A stretch of DNA of 64,000 nt. Origin: Blastococcus xanthinilyticus (GTDB taxonomy: Bacteria > Actinomycetota > Actinomycetes > Mycobacteriales > Geodermatophilaceae). Under the pieces are notes generated by a model. The model ran no database searches and was not told the DNA's origin. It was given only the letters and a program-made list of their open reading frames with translations. Shown in pieces: positions 1 through 8,680 of the stretch (position 1 is its first letter; each line of letters begins with the position of its first letter). The stretch lies in NCBI RefSeq assembly GCF_008124835.1, contig NZ_VNHW01000015.1, positions 1 to 64,000 of the forward strand, read 5' to 3'. Made by a program: the position numbers and the translations under genes.

Positions 1-85
1 CGAAGCCAGTCACATGACGGGTCACGCCCACCGCTGCCAGCCATCAGCCCATCACCGAAGGACTGACCCGGCCAGCCTCACAGTC

Positions 86-103
86 ACCTGATCATTCCGG
101 GTC
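86..103. repeat. half copy of dispersed palindromic repeat
   Basis: The 18 bases ending in CCTGATCATTCCGGGTC match one arm of the large palindrome at 1506-1538. Here only the arm is present and it abuts the stop of the MaoC gene. The rest of 1-108 shows no gene or clear site. Confidence 0.6.
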
Positions 104-108
104 GGCGG

Positions 109-570
109 TCAGAGGTAGCGGCGGTAGACGACGGTCGCGACCATCGCCGGCTTGCTGCCGCCCTCGGTCTCCACCGTGACCGCGAGGTTCATCTGCACGC
201 CGCCCTCGAACGGCGTGGCCGCCTCGAGGGTCGCCCCCGCCCGCACCTTCGCGCCGACCGGCACCGGGGAGGGGAAGCGCACCTTCTCCGTGCCGTAGTT
301 GACGCCCATCCGGAAGCCGGTGATCTCCACGATCTCGGGCATCAGCGACGGCAGCAGCGACAGGGTCAGGTAGCCGTGCGCGATGGGCCCGCCGAACGGG
401 CTCTCCTTCTTCGCCCGCTCCGGGTCGACGTGGATCCACTGGTGGTCACCGGTGGCCTCGGCGAACTGGTTCACCTGCTCCTGGGTGATCGTCACCCAGT
501 CGCTGTAGCCCAGGTGCCGGCCCACCAGCCCCTGGACCCCCTCGACGCCGTCGGCCGTCGTCTGCGCCAT
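109..570 (-). CDS. MaoC-family (R)-specific enoyl-CoA hydratase, HtdZ/Rv0130-like
   Basis: A 153-residue single hot-dog protein of the R-specific enoyl-CoA hydratase class, expected to hydrate trans-2-enoyl-CoA in the cytoplasm. The hydratase-2 signature is intact: GDHQWIHVDPERA around residues 41-53, with the catalytic pair Asp42 and His47, then FGGPIAHGYLTLSLLP. From memory, the sequence resembles Mycobacterium tuberculosis Rv0130 throughout, including NYG.EKVRFP.PVPVG. The start at 570 was chosen over an upstream in-frame ATG at 618 because GAGGAGG lies just ahead of it. Only 29 bases separate it from the divergent folP2-like gene, so the promoters must overlap. The natural acyl substrate cannot be read from the sequence. 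Confidence 0.9.
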   Translation of the reverse strand: MAQTTADGVEGVQGLVGRHLGYSDWVTITQEQVNQFAEATGDHQWIHVDPERAKKESPFGGPIAHGYLTLSLLPSLMPEIVEITGFRMGVNYGTEKVRFPSPVPVGAKVRAGATLEAATPFEGGVQMNLAVTVETEGGSKPAMVATVVYRRYL

Positions 571-599
571 CTGCTCTGCCTCCTCGTGCACGGGTCTGC

Positions 600-1502
600 T
601 TGGCTGACTCCACCACACACCACGATCGGACGGGGAGCGGGTTGCTGCGACTGGGGGCCCTCGACGTCCCGGACGGCCGGTTCGTGGTGATGGCGATCGT
701 GAACCGCACGCCGGACTCGTTCTACGACCGTGGCGCCACCTTCGAGCTGGCCGCCGCCGTCGAGCGGGTGGGCCGGGTGGTCGACGAGGGTGCGGACATG
801 GTCGACGTCGGCGGGGTGAAGGCTGCGCCCGGGGACGACGTCTCCCCCGCCGAGGAGGTGCGGCGCACGGTCGACCTGGTGGCCGCCATCCGCGCCGCGC
901 ACCCGGCGCTGCCGATCTCGATCGACACCTGGCGGGCCGAGGTGGCCCGGGAGGCGCTGGCCGCCGGCGCCGACGTCGTGAACGACGCCTGGGGCGGGGT
1001 GGACCCGGAGCTGGCGGCCGTGGCCGCCGAGGCCGGCGCCGGGCTCGTCTGCACGCACGCCGGCGGGCTGCCCCCGCGGACCCGCCCGCACCGGGTCGCC
1101 TACGCCGACGTCGTCGCCGACGTGGTGGCCCGGACGACGGCGCTGGCGGAGGCGGCCGTCGCCGCGGGGGTGGACCGCGAGCGGGTGCTGGTCGACCCCG
1201 GGCACGACTTCGGCAAGAACACCCGGCACTCGCTGGAGGCCACCCGGCGGCTGGGCGAGCTGGTCGGCACCGGCTGGCCGGTGCTCGTGGCGCTGTCGAA
1301 CAAGGACTTCGTCGGCGAGACCCTCGACGTCCCGCTCGACGAGCGGCTCACCGGCACGCTGGCCGCGACCGCGGTGAGCGCCTGGCTGGGCGCCCGGGTG
1401 TTCCGCGCCCACGACGTCGCGCTCACCCGGCAGACGCTGGACATGGTCGCGTCGATCCAGGGCACCCGACCGCCGGTGCGCACCGTCCGCGGCCTCGCCT
1501 GA
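600..1502 (+). CDS. folP2: dihydropteroate synthase paralogue, FolP2 type
   Basis: A 300-residue TIM-barrel pterin-binding protein. The N-terminal motif reads MAIVNRTPDSFYDRG (residues 31-45) instead of the usual G-I-L-N-V-T-P-D-S-F. The second loop is DVGGVKAAPG where true dihydropteroate synthases carry DIGGESTRPG. These are the hallmarks of actinobacterial FolP2, a paralogue reported to lack normal dihydropteroate synthase activity in mycobacteria, so I would not assign it the folate-pathway reaction. The start is TTG at 600, the only plausible initiator ahead of the conserved region. Divergent from the MaoC gene; no other folate gene (folK, folB, folE) is nearby. A large palindromic repeat begins 4 bases after the stop. 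Confidence 0.85.
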   Translation: MADSTTHHDRTGSGLLRLGALDVPDGRFVVMAIVNRTPDSFYDRGATFELAAAVERVGRVVDEGADMVDVGGVKAAPGDDVSPAEEVRRTVDLVAAIRAAHPALPISIDTWRAEVAREALAAGADVVNDAWGGVDPELAAVAAEAGAGLVCTHAGGLPPRTRPHRVAYADVVADVVARTTALAEAAVAAGVDRERVLVDPGHDFGKNTRHSLEATRRLGELVGTGWPVLVALSNKDFVGETLDVPLDERLTGTLAATAVSAWLGARVFRAHDVALTRQTLDMVASIQGTRPPVRTVRGLA

Positions 1503-1505
1503 ACC

Positions 1506-1591
1506 CCCGGAATGATCAGGTGACCTGATCATTCCGGGTCCTGGCTCACGGTCGACGGTGAGCCAGGACCCCATACCGTGAGCCAGGACCG
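1506..1591. repeat. composite palindromic intergenic repeat (copy A)
   Basis: Two palindromes side by side. The first (1506-1538) has perfect 16-bp arms around one base; its core is TGATCAGGTGACCTGATCA. The second (1537-1570) has 13-bp arms GGTCCTGGCTCAC/GTGAGCCAGGACC around a GTCGAC core, and a further direct copy of its right arm ends at 1591. The same pair occurs in the opposite order at 31401-31477. It may act as terminator for the folP2-like gene, but the size and dispersion point to a repeat family. Confidence 0.85.
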
Positions 1592-1675
1592 CGTCGGGCC
1601 GCCGCGCAGCTGCTGATGGCCCGCGTGGCACACCGGCGCCGGATGTCCCCCCGCCCGGCCCGCCGAGCCGCTCGC

Positions 1676-1681
1676 TAGGTT
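1676..1681 (+). promoter_or_regulatory. -10 element of a probable leaderless promoter
   Basis: TAGGTT lies 7 bases ahead of the ATG at 1689 and no Shine-Dalgarno sequence is present, so transcription probably starts at or next to the start codon. Confidence 0.5.
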
Positions 1682-1688
1682 CCCGTCC

Positions 1689-2114
<426 letters not shown>

Positions 2115-2202
2115 CCGGGCGAACCCGCCGGTAACCCCCTTGTGAGCGGGCACACCACCAGTGTGAGACTGGCGCCACACCACTGTGCGAGGAGGAACAC
2201 CC

Positions 2203-3798
2203 GTGGCGCTGTCCAGCCCGTATCCCGACGTCGAGATCCCGAACGTCTCCGTCCCCGAGTTCGTCCTGGCAGCCGGCCGGGAGAAGCCCGACGCGCCGGC
2301 GCTGATCGACGGCCTCAAGGGCGACGTGATCACCCACGGCCAGCTGGCCCAGTACGTCGACCGGGTGGCCGCCAACCTGCACGCCCGCGGCCTGCGCAAG
2401 GGTGACGTCGTCGCCGTCTTCTGCCCGAACACCCCGTGGTTCCCGGTCGTCTTCCACGGCATCGCCGCCGCCGGCTGCGTGATGAGCCCGATCAACTCGC
2501 TCTACACGCCCGACGAGATCGCCTTCCAGCTGAAGGACTCCGGCGCGAAGATCCTGATCACCATCGGGCTGTTCCTCGACCGCGCGACCGCGGCCGCGGA
2601 GAAGTCCCCCGTCGACGAGATCGTCGTGCTGGACGGCGCGGAGGGGCACGCCAACCTCTTCGACCTGCTGGGCGCCGACGCGCCGTCGGTGCAGGTGGAC
2701 ATCGACCCGGCCAACGACCTGGTCACGCTGCCCTACTCCAGCGGCACCACCGGCCTGCCCAAGGGCGTCATGCTCACCCACCGCAACCTGGTGGCGAACG
2801 TGGCGCAGTGCCTGCCGCTGCTCAAGACGGGTGCGGACGAGCGGATCATCGCCGTCCTGCCGTTCTTCCACATCTACGGCCTCACGGTGCTGATGAACCA
2901 GGGCCTGGCGCTGGGCGGCGCGGTGGTGACCCTCCCCCGCTTCGACCTCGAGGACTTCCTGCGCACCATCCAGGACCAGAAGATCACCCGCGCGTTCGTC
3001 GCGCCCCCGATCCTCCTCGCGCTGGCCAAGCACCCGGCGGTCGACCAGTACGACCTGTCGTCCCTGACGTCGATCACCTCGGGCGCGGCCCCGCTGGACG
3101 AGCAGCTCGCGCTGGCCGCCCAGAACCGGCTCCGCAAGGGCGCCGACGACGGCGTCACCGTCGCGCAGGGGTACGGCATGACCGAGCTCTCGCCGGTCTC
3201 GCACACCAGCCCCGACCCCTCCGCCCTGCCCCCTGGCGTCACCGAGGTGCCCAAGGGCTCGGTCGGCTTCGCCATCCCCAACACCGAGTGCCGGCTGATC
3301 GACCCGGGCACGGGTGAGGACGCCGCCGAGGGCGAGCGCGGCGAGCTGTGGGTGCGCGGCCCGCAGGTGATGAAGGGCTACCTCAACAACCCCGACGCCA
3401 CCGCCGGCACCCTCGACAGCGACGGCTGGCTGCACACCGGCGACGTCGCGATCGTCGACGCGAACGGCTGCTACACGGTCGTCGACCGGGTGAAGGAGCT
3501 GATCAAGTACAAGGGCTACCAGGTGGCCCCGGCCGAGCTCGAGGCCGTGCTGATCAACCACCCGGAGATCGCCGACGCCGCCGTCATCGGCGTGCCCGAG
3601 AAGGAGAGCGGCGAGGAGCTGCCGAAGGCGTTCGTCGTCCGCGCGCCGGGCTCGGAGATCACCGAGGACGCCGTCATGGCCTACATGGCCGAGAAGGTGG
3701 CCCCGCACAAGAAGATCCGGTTCGTCGAGTTCATCGAGCAGGTGCCGAAGTCGGCGGCCGGCAAGATCCTGCGCAAGGACCTCAAGGCCCGGGCCTGA
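2203..3798 (+). CDS. acyl-CoA ligase of the 4-coumarate-CoA ligase / AMP-binding family
   Basis: A 531-residue adenylate-forming ligase. Core motifs in order: YSSGTTGLPKGVMLTHRN (ATP-binding loop, about residue 178), GYGMTELSP (about 325), DGWLHTGD (about 407), DRVKELIKYKGYQVAPAELE, and the C-terminal catalytic lysine in PKSAAGKILRKDL. The 4CL-like subfamily activates aromatic or medium/long-chain acids to CoA thioesters via acyl-AMP. The GTG at 2203 is preferred to the in-frame GTG at 2185 because AGGAGG sits 8 bases before it. The 3' end overlaps the convergent AraC gene by 17 bases. Actual acid substrate cannot be inferred. Confidence 0.92.
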   Translation: MALSSPYPDVEIPNVSVPEFVLAAGREKPDAPALIDGLKGDVITHGQLAQYVDRVAANLHARGLRKGDVVAVFCPNTPWFPVVFHGIAAAGCVMSPINSLYTPDEIAFQLKDSGAKILITIGLFLDRATAAAEKSPVDEIVVLDGAEGHANLFDLLGADAPSVQVDIDPANDLVTLPYSSGTTGLPKGVMLTHRNLVANVAQCLPLLKTGADERIIAVLPFFHIYGLTVLMNQGLALGGAVVTLPRFDLEDFLRTIQDQKITRAFVAPPILLALAKHPAVDQYDLSSLTSITSGAAPLDEQLALAAQNRLRKGADDGVTVAQGYGMTELSPVSHTSPDPSALPPGVTEVPKGSVGFAIPNTECRLIDPGTGEDAAEGERGELWVRGPQVMKGYLNNPDATAGTLDSDGWLHTGDVAIVDANGCYTVVDRVKELIKYKGYQVAPAELEAVLINHPEIADAAVIGVPEKESGEELPKAFVVRAPGSEITEDAVMAYMAEKVAPHKKIRFVEFIEQVPKSAAGKILRKDLKARA

Positions 3799-4801
3799 CC
3801 GACGACGACGGCGCCGCGTCCCCCCGGGGGCGCGGCGCCGTCGCGCGTCCGGGGGCCGGTGCGGCCGGCCGGCGGGCGGTCACCGGCGCGACGCCGGTGA
3901 CCCGTTTGTAGGCCCGCGAGAAGGCGGCCTCCGACTCGTACCCCAGCCGCCCGGCCAGCTCACCGACCCGCGCGCCACGCCCCAGCTCGACCGTGGCCAG
4001 GTGCATCCGCCACCGGGTCACGTACCGCAGCGCCGGCTCCCCGGCCAGCTCGGTGAAGCGGACCGCGAACGCCGACCGGGACATCCTGGCCTCGCGGGCC
4101 AGCCGGTCCAGCGTCCAGGGGGCGCCCGGATCGCGGTGCACGCTCGCGACCGCCCGCCCCACCTGCTCGTCGCGCAGCGCCCGCAGCCAGCCCGGCCCCG
4201 TGGCCGCCGTGTCCAGCCAGCCGCGCACCGCCTGGATCACCACGACGTCGGCCAGCCGGGTGACCACGGATTCGGCACCCGGCCGGTCCTGCCGCACCTC
4301 GTCGGCGATCATGCCCAGGAGGACGGTGAGCCAGCCGCGGCTGTCGCCCGCCGCCACCAGGAGCACCGGCGGCAGCAGGTCCAGGAGGTGGGTGGCCCCG
4401 GGCCGCTCGGGCTCCACGACGCCGCAGACCTGCCGGATCCGCTCGCCGCCGCCCTCGACGCGCAGCACCGAGTAGTGGTCGGCCAGGTAGTCCTGCGGCA
4501 GCAGGTCGGCCCGGCCCGAGATCGGCGCGCCCGGCCCGCTGCGCAGCAGGTGCCCGCGGCCGTGCGGCACGAGGGCGAGATCGCCGGGACCCAGCGGGTA
4601 CGACCGGCCGTCCAGCTCGAGCAGGCAGCTGCCCTCGATGACGACGTGGAAGCTCATGCAGCCCTCCAGGGCCGGCATCTCCACGCCGAAGGGGGCGCTG
4701 CCCTCCGTCCGGCAGTAGAAGGTGCCCCGCATGCGGAGGTCGCCGAGCACCTCGCCCAGCGGGTCCGCGGGCGACCACGGAGCGGTGGGATCGACGGTCA
4801 C
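3782..4801 (-). CDS. AraC-family regulator with cupin-type sensor domain
   Basis: About 339 residues: an N-terminal cupin-like AraC-binding domain (FHVVIEGSCLLELDGRSYPLGPGDLALVPHGRGH near residues 50-85) and a C-terminal double helix-turn-helix (WTLDRLAREARMSRSAFAVRFTELAGEPALRYVTRWRM then VGELAGRLGYESEAAFSRAYKRVTGVAP). This cupin_6 class often sits beside the redox enzyme it controls; the divergent neighbour is an NAD(P)H-binding oxidoreductase, the likely target. Start uncertain: GTG at 4801 begins at the conserved region without a good ribosome site; an ATG at 4858 is also in frame. The last about 20 codons (proline/serine rich) double as the ligase terminator hairpin. Confidence 0.85.
   Translation of the reverse strand: MTVDPTAPWSPADPLGEVLGDLRMRGTFYCRTEGSAPFGVEMPALEGCMSFHVVIEGSCLLELDGRSYPLGPGDLALVPHGRGHLLRSGPGAPISGRADLLPQDYLADHYSVLRVEGGGERIRQVCGVVEPERPGATHLLDLLPPVLLVAAGDSRGWLTVLLGMIADEVRQDRPGAESVVTRLADVVVIQAVRGWLDTAATGPGWLRALRDEQVGRAVASVHRDPGAPWTLDRLAREARMSRSAFAVRFTELAGEPALRYVTRWRMHLATVELGRGARVGELAGRLGYESEAAFSRAYKRVTGVAPVTARRPAAPAPGRATAPRPRGDAAPSSSVRPGP
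3806..3843. terminator. GC-rich hairpin after the acyl-CoA ligase gene
   Basis: Perfect 13-bp arms CGACGGCGCCGCG/CGCGGCGCCGTCG enclose an inner CCCCC/GGGGG stem. No T-tract, as usual at this GC content. The hairpin lies inside the 3' end of the convergent AraC gene and could end transcription from both sides. Confidence 0.6.
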
Positions 4802-4955
4802 GGCCCCAGCCTGGCGCGCCGCCGACCGGGCGTCCAGGGTCGCCGGACGAACGGTCATGGAACCCGGATGCCCGGTCATTCTGCGCGACCGGCCGTCCGG
4901 AGCACGGTGGGCGCACGCCGGTCGACGGGGTCGGCGCAGTCGGAGGGAGCAGGTC

Positions 4956-5627
4956 ATGCGGGTACTGGTCGTCGGGGCGACAGGTGGATCGGGACGGGCG
5001 GCGGTCGACGCCCTCGTCGGAGCGGGGCACGAGGTGACGGCGTTCGCCCGGCGGGCGTCGGCGGCGTTCGGAGAGCGGGCCGGCGTCCGGCCGGTCGACG
5101 GCGACGCGACGGTGCCGGCGGACGTCGAGCGCGCGGTGCAGGGTCAGGACGCCGTCGTGGTGACCCTGGGCATCAGCGAGAACACGCTGAAGGTGCGGCT
5201 GCTGGGCAGCTCGGGCACCCCGATGGACGTCCGGTCGCGCGGAACGGCGGTGGTCGTGGCCGCGATGCGCGCGCACGGGGTGCGCCGGCTGGTCGTGCAG
5301 AGCTCCTTCGGCGTCGGGCCGACCCGGGAGCTGCTCCCGCTGTCCAGCCGAGTGGTCTTCGCGCTGATGATCCGGCAGCAGATCCAGGACACCGAACGGC
5401 AGGAACGCGTCGTGCGCGCCAGCGGGCTGGACTGGACGATCGTGCAGCCGGTCTACCTGACCGACGCCGAGGAGCCGGCCGCCCGCTCGATCACCGGGGA
5501 GGTGCAGGGGATGAAGGTGTCCCGCCGGGCGGTGGGCGCGGTGCTGGCCGAGCTCGCGGCCGGACCGGCGGACCGGGGCGCCACCGTCGCGGTGTCGGGC
5601 GCGGCCGCCGTGCCGGTCCCCGCCTGA
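4956..5627 (+). CDS. NAD(P)H-binding atypical SDR (NmrA/SDR_a5-like)
   Basis: A 223-residue protein starting with the nucleotide-binding motif GATGGSG (residues 7-13), followed by alternating strands and helices of an atypical short-chain dehydrogenase fold. Motifs FGVGPTRE and the SGLDWTIVQPVYLTD stretch are characteristic of SDR_a5 / biliverdin-reductase-B-like flavin reductases and NAD(P)H sensors. No Tyr-x-x-x-Lys catalytic pair is evident. ATG at 4956 is preceded by GGAGGGAG. Divergent from the AraC-family gene with 154 bases between the starts, so probably under its control. Function beyond NAD(P)H binding is not predictable. Confidence 0.8.
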   Translation: MRVLVVGATGGSGRAAVDALVGAGHEVTAFARRASAAFGERAGVRPVDGDATVPADVERAVQGQDAVVVTLGISENTLKVRLLGSSGTPMDVRSRGTAVVVAAMRAHGVRRLVVQSSFGVGPTRELLPLSSRVVFALMIRQQIQDTERQERVVRASGLDWTIVQPVYLTDAEEPAARSITGEVQGMKVSRRAVGAVLAELAAGPADRGATVAVSGAAAVPVPA

Positions 5628-5655
5628 GCGACGAGGGCGCCGCCGGAGCGCGGAG

Positions 5656-5704
5656 ATGCGCACGGACGCGGGTATCCGGCCGGTACGACCGCGGTCGTGC
5701 GCAT
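5656..5704. terminator. inverted repeat between the SDR and quinone oxidoreductase genes
   Basis: Nine-base arms ATGCGCACG/CGTGCGCAT enclose partly complementary sequence folding to a CGGCCG tip. It lies 29 bases after the SDR stop and is a candidate terminator; it could equally be a regulatory dyad for the next gene. Confidence 0.4.
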
Positions 5705-5772
5705 ATCCGCGGAGGCGGCGTCGTCCCGAGGCTCGGCCCGAGCCTGCGAGGGTGAGGAGGACGGGATCCTTC

Positions 5773-5778
5773 TAGGGT
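5773..5778 (+). promoter_or_regulatory. -10 element of a probable leaderless promoter
   Basis: TAGGGT is 6 bases from the ATG at 5785, with no Shine-Dalgarno sequence between. Confidence 0.5.
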
Positions 5779-5784
5779 CGGGGC

Positions 5785-6777
5785 ATGCGCGCGGTGACGA
5801 TCAGCGAACCCGGTGGCCCCGAGGTGCTCGGCTGGGGCGAGGTGCCCGACCCGGTGTGCGGCCCCGGCGAGGTGGTGGTCGACGTCGCCGCGACCGCGGT
5901 GAACCGGGCCGACCTGCTGCAGCGGCAGGGCTTCTACCCGCCGCCGAAGGGCGCCAGCGCGGTGCTGGGCCTGGAATGCAGCGGGGTGATCAGCGAGGTC
6001 GGCGAGGGGGTCACCGGCTGGTCGGTCGGCGACGAGGTGTGCGCGCTGCTCGCCGGTGGCGGGTACGCCGAGCGGGTCGCCGTCCCCGCCGTCCAGCTGC
6101 TGCCCCGGCCCGCCGGGGTCGAGCTGGCCACCGCCGCGGCGCTGCCGGAGGTGGCCTGCACGGTGTGGTCCAACGTGTTCATGCTCGCCCGGCTGGCCAG
6201 GGGGGAGAACTTCCTGGTGCACGGTGGCTCCAGCGGCATCGGCACGATGGCGATCCAGCTGGCCGCCCGCGCGGGGGCGCGGGTGTTCACCACCGCGGGC
6301 ACGCCGGCCAAGCTGGACGTGTGCCGGGAGCTGGGGGCCGACGTGGCCGTCAACTACCGCGACGAGGACTTCGTCGAGCGGGTGCGCGCGGAGACCGGGG
6401 GCCGCGGGGTCGACGTCGTCCTGGACAACATGGGCGCGAAGTACCTGGCCCGCAACGTCGAGGCCCTCGCCGACGGCGGCCGGCTGGTCATCATCGGCAT
6501 GCAGGGCGGCAGCAAGGCCGAGCTCGACATCAACGCGCTGCTGCGCAAGCGCGGCTCGGTGCACGCGACCGCGCTGCGCTCCCGCCCGGCCACCGGCCCG
6601 GGCGGGAAGGAGGCCATCGTCGCCGCCGTCCGGCACGACGTGTGGCCCGACGTCGAGCGCGGCACGATCCGGCCGATCGTGGACCGCCGGCTGCCGATGT
6701 CGCGGGCCGCCGAGGCGCACCGGGTCGTCGAGGCCAGCGAGCACGTCGGCAAGGTGCTGCTCGTCCCGGGCCAGTAG
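5785..6777 (+). CDS. NAD(P)H:quinone oxidoreductase, zeta-crystallin/PIG3 type
   Basis: A 330-residue medium-chain dehydrogenase/reductase without zinc ligands. Early motif NRADLLQRQGFYPPPKGASAVLGLECSGVI is diagnostic for the TP53I3 (PIG3)-like branch of quinone oxidoreductases. The Rossmann loop VHGGSSGIGTMAIQLA sits near residue 150 and the Val-Asn-Tyr motif after the cofactor fold fits NADPH use. Expected to reduce quinones with one or two electrons in the cytoplasm. It ends 3 bases from the stop of the convergent aminotransferase-like gene, so no terminator space exists between them. Confidence 0.9.
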   Translation: MRAVTISEPGGPEVLGWGEVPDPVCGPGEVVVDVAATAVNRADLLQRQGFYPPPKGASAVLGLECSGVISEVGEGVTGWSVGDEVCALLAGGGYAERVAVPAVQLLPRPAGVELATAAALPEVACTVWSNVFMLARLARGENFLVHGGSSGIGTMAIQLAARAGARVFTTAGTPAKLDVCRELGADVAVNYRDEDFVERVRAETGGRGVDVVLDNMGAKYLARNVEALADGGRLVIIGMQGGSKAELDINALLRKRGSVHATALRSRPATGPGGKEAIVAAVRHDVWPDVERGTIRPIVDRRLPMSRAAEAHRVVEASEHVGKVLLVPGQ

Positions 6778-6780
6778 CGG

Positions 6781-8004
6781 TCAGCGGGGGCGCAGGCCGG
6801 CGACGGCGTCGACGATCCGGCCGACCTCGTCGGCGGTGTTGTAGTGCATCAGGCCCAGCCGCACCGCGCCGCCGTCGTCGTTGACGCCGAGGGCGTCGAA
6901 CAGCTCGCGGGCGTAGAAGTCGCCGTCCCAGGCGCAGATCCCGTCGCGGGCGAGCTCGGCGGCCACCTGGCGGGGGCGCATCCCGGCGACGGTGAACGAG
7001 AGCGTGGGCGTGCAGCGCTCCGGCTCCCCGAGCACCTGCACGTGCCGCATGGCCCGCAGCGCCTGGTCCAGCCAGTCGAACAGGCCGCCCTCGTGGCGGG
7101 CGACCGCGGCCATCGACGCCCGCAGCCGGTCCCGCCGGGAGCCGGCCGCCTCGGCGCAGAGCCCGGCCAGGTGGTCGACGGCGGCGCTGACGCCCGCGTA
7201 CAGCTCGTAGGGCGGGGAGCCGGTCTCGAACCGGTCGGGCACCCGGTTCGGGGCGGGCAGCAGCTTGTCGGGCCGCAGGTACTCCAGGACGTCGGGGTCG
7301 GCCACCACCGCGCCGACGTGCGGGCCGCACCACTTGTGCGCCGAGACGGCGACGAAGTCCGCACCCAGGGAGGCCTGGTCGAGGAAGACGTGCGGCGCGG
7401 CGTGCACGGCGTCGACGTAGACCAGGGCACCCACCGCGTGCGCCTGGGCGGCGATGCCGGCGACGTCCGGCCGCGTGCCGAGCGCGCTGCTGGCCGCGGT
7501 CACCGCCACCAGCCGGGTGCGGCGGGTCAGCAGCTCGGCGTACTGCCAGGCAGGCAGCTCGCCGGTCTCGATGTCCACCTCGGCCCACCGCACCTGGACA
7601 CCGGTCGCGGCCGCCGCCTGCACCCACGGCCGCACGTTGGCGTCGTGGTCGAGGCGGCTGAGCACGATCTCGTCACCGGGCCGCCAGGTGCGGGCCAGCG
7701 CCCGCGCCACGGCGTAGGTTAGCGAGGTCATGTTGGGCCCGAGGACGACGCCGCCGGGCCGGCCGCCGACCAGGTCGGCGACGGCCGCGCGGGCGCCGGT
7801 GACCAGCGCCTCGGCCCGCCCGGACGCCGGGAAGACCCCGCCCCGGGGGGCGATCGGCATCCGCATCACGGAGCCGACCGCGTGCGCCACGTTCTCCGGC
7901 ACGAGCGACCCGGCCGGGCCGTCGGCGTGCACGTAGCCGTCGGACAGCGCCGGGAACAGGCCCCGCACCCGGGCGACGTCGAGTCGCCCGGCCGCCGATG
8001 ACAT
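6781..8004 (-). CDS. cysteine desulfurase-like PLP enzyme (aminotransferase class V)
   Basis: A 407-residue fold-type I PLP enzyme. Asp198 and His201 (VYVDAVHAAPH) and the Schiff-base Lys224 in AVSAHKWCGPHVG are in place. The family is annotated as cysteine desulfurase-like in actinobacteria; the mobile-loop catalytic cysteine expected about residue 330-360 of true desulfurases is not obvious, and no iron-sulfur scaffold gene is near. A selenocysteine lyase or related beta-lyase role is therefore possible. The start at 8004 lies 7 bases from a TAGGGT on the same strand (leaderless). Convergent with the quinone reductase, divergent from bpa. Confidence 0.85.
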   Translation of the reverse strand: MSSAAGRLDVARVRGLFPALSDGYVHADGPAGSLVPENVAHAVGSVMRMPIAPRGGVFPASGRAEALVTGARAAVADLVGGRPGGVVLGPNMTSLTYAVARALARTWRPGDEIVLSRLDHDANVRPWVQAAAATGVQVRWAEVDIETGELPAWQYAELLTRRTRLVAVTAASSALGTRPDVAGIAAQAHAVGALVYVDAVHAAPHVFLDQASLGADFVAVSAHKWCGPHVGAVVADPDVLEYLRPDKLLPAPNRVPDRFETGSPPYELYAGVSAAVDHLAGLCAEAAGSRRDRLRASMAAVARHEGGLFDWLDQALRAMRHVQVLGEPERCTPTLSFTVAGMRPRQVAAELARDGICAWDGDFYARELFDALGVNDDGGAVRLGLMHYNTADEVGRIVDAVAGLRPR

Positions 8005-8011
8005 GCGAGGC

Positions 8012-8017
8012 ACCCTA
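8012..8017 (-). promoter_or_regulatory. -10 element of a probable leaderless promoter
   Basis: On the minus strand TAGGGT is followed after 7 bases by the ATG at 8004; no ribosome site is present. Confidence 0.5.
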
Positions 8018-8115
8018 GTTCCTGGTGCTCCCGGCCCCTGCGCCGTGCCGGACCGCCCGCCGCCACCCCCCCGCCCGTCGGTCGGCTGTCCCCGGCAGCA
8101 GGCAGGATGGGGAGC

Positions 8116-8670
8116 ATGACGGCACCGGAGAACGGCAGCGAACGTCCCCAGCAGGTGGTCGTGGTGGGGCCCGACGGACGCCCCGTCGGCACCGTGCCCA
8201 TGCCCCAGACCGCCGGCGGGGACGACGACGGCGACGGCGGCATGCAGGTCGGCGAGCTGGTCGAGCAGCCGGCGAAGGTCATGCGGATCGGGACGATGAT
8301 CAAGCAGCTCCTGGAAGAGGTGCGCGCAGCGCCCCTGGACGACGCCAGCCGCAACCGGCTGCGGGACATCCACGCCTCGTCGATCCGGGAGCTCGAGCAG
8401 GGGCTCGCCCCCGAGCTGCGGGAGGAGCTCGAGCGGATCACCCTGCCGTTCACCGAGGGGGAGACGCCGTCGGACGCGGAGCTCCGGATCGCGCAGGCCC
8501 AGCTGGTGGGGTGGCTGGAGGGCGTCTTCCACGGCATCCAGACGGCGCTGTTCGCCCAGCAGATGGCGGCGCGGGCACAGCTGGAGGAGATCCGCCGCAA
8601 GGCGCTCCCCGGCGGCCAGGCGCCCGGTCAGCAGGCGGACTTCCGGCCCGGCGGCGGCCAGTACCTCTGA
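8116..8670 (+). CDS. bpa: bacterial proteasome activator Bpa/PafE
   Basis: A 184-residue protein of the DUF2587 family. The C-terminus ends exactly in GQYL, the motif by which Bpa docks into the alpha-ring pockets of the 20S proteasome and opens its gate without ATP. The middle (about residues 55-160) is the helical domain that forms the twelve-subunit ring (QPAKVMRIGTMIKQLLEEVR, SSIRELEQGLAPELREELERI, LVGWLEGVFHGIQTALFAQQM). N- and C-terminal segments are low-complexity and glycine/proline rich, as in Rv3780. Start ATG at 8116 follows GGGGAG; an ATG at 8107 is also in frame. Implies that this organism carries the Pup-proteasome system elsewhere. Confidence 0.95.
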   Translation: MTAPENGSERPQQVVVVGPDGRPVGTVPMPQTAGGDDDGDGGMQVGELVEQPAKVMRIGTMIKQLLEEVRAAPLDDASRNRLRDIHASSIRELEQGLAPELREELERITLPFTEGETPSDAELRIAQAQLVGWLEGVFHGIQTALFAQQMAARAQLEEIRRKALPGGQAPGQQADFRPGGGQYL

Positions 8671-8680
8671 CGGGTGCACG

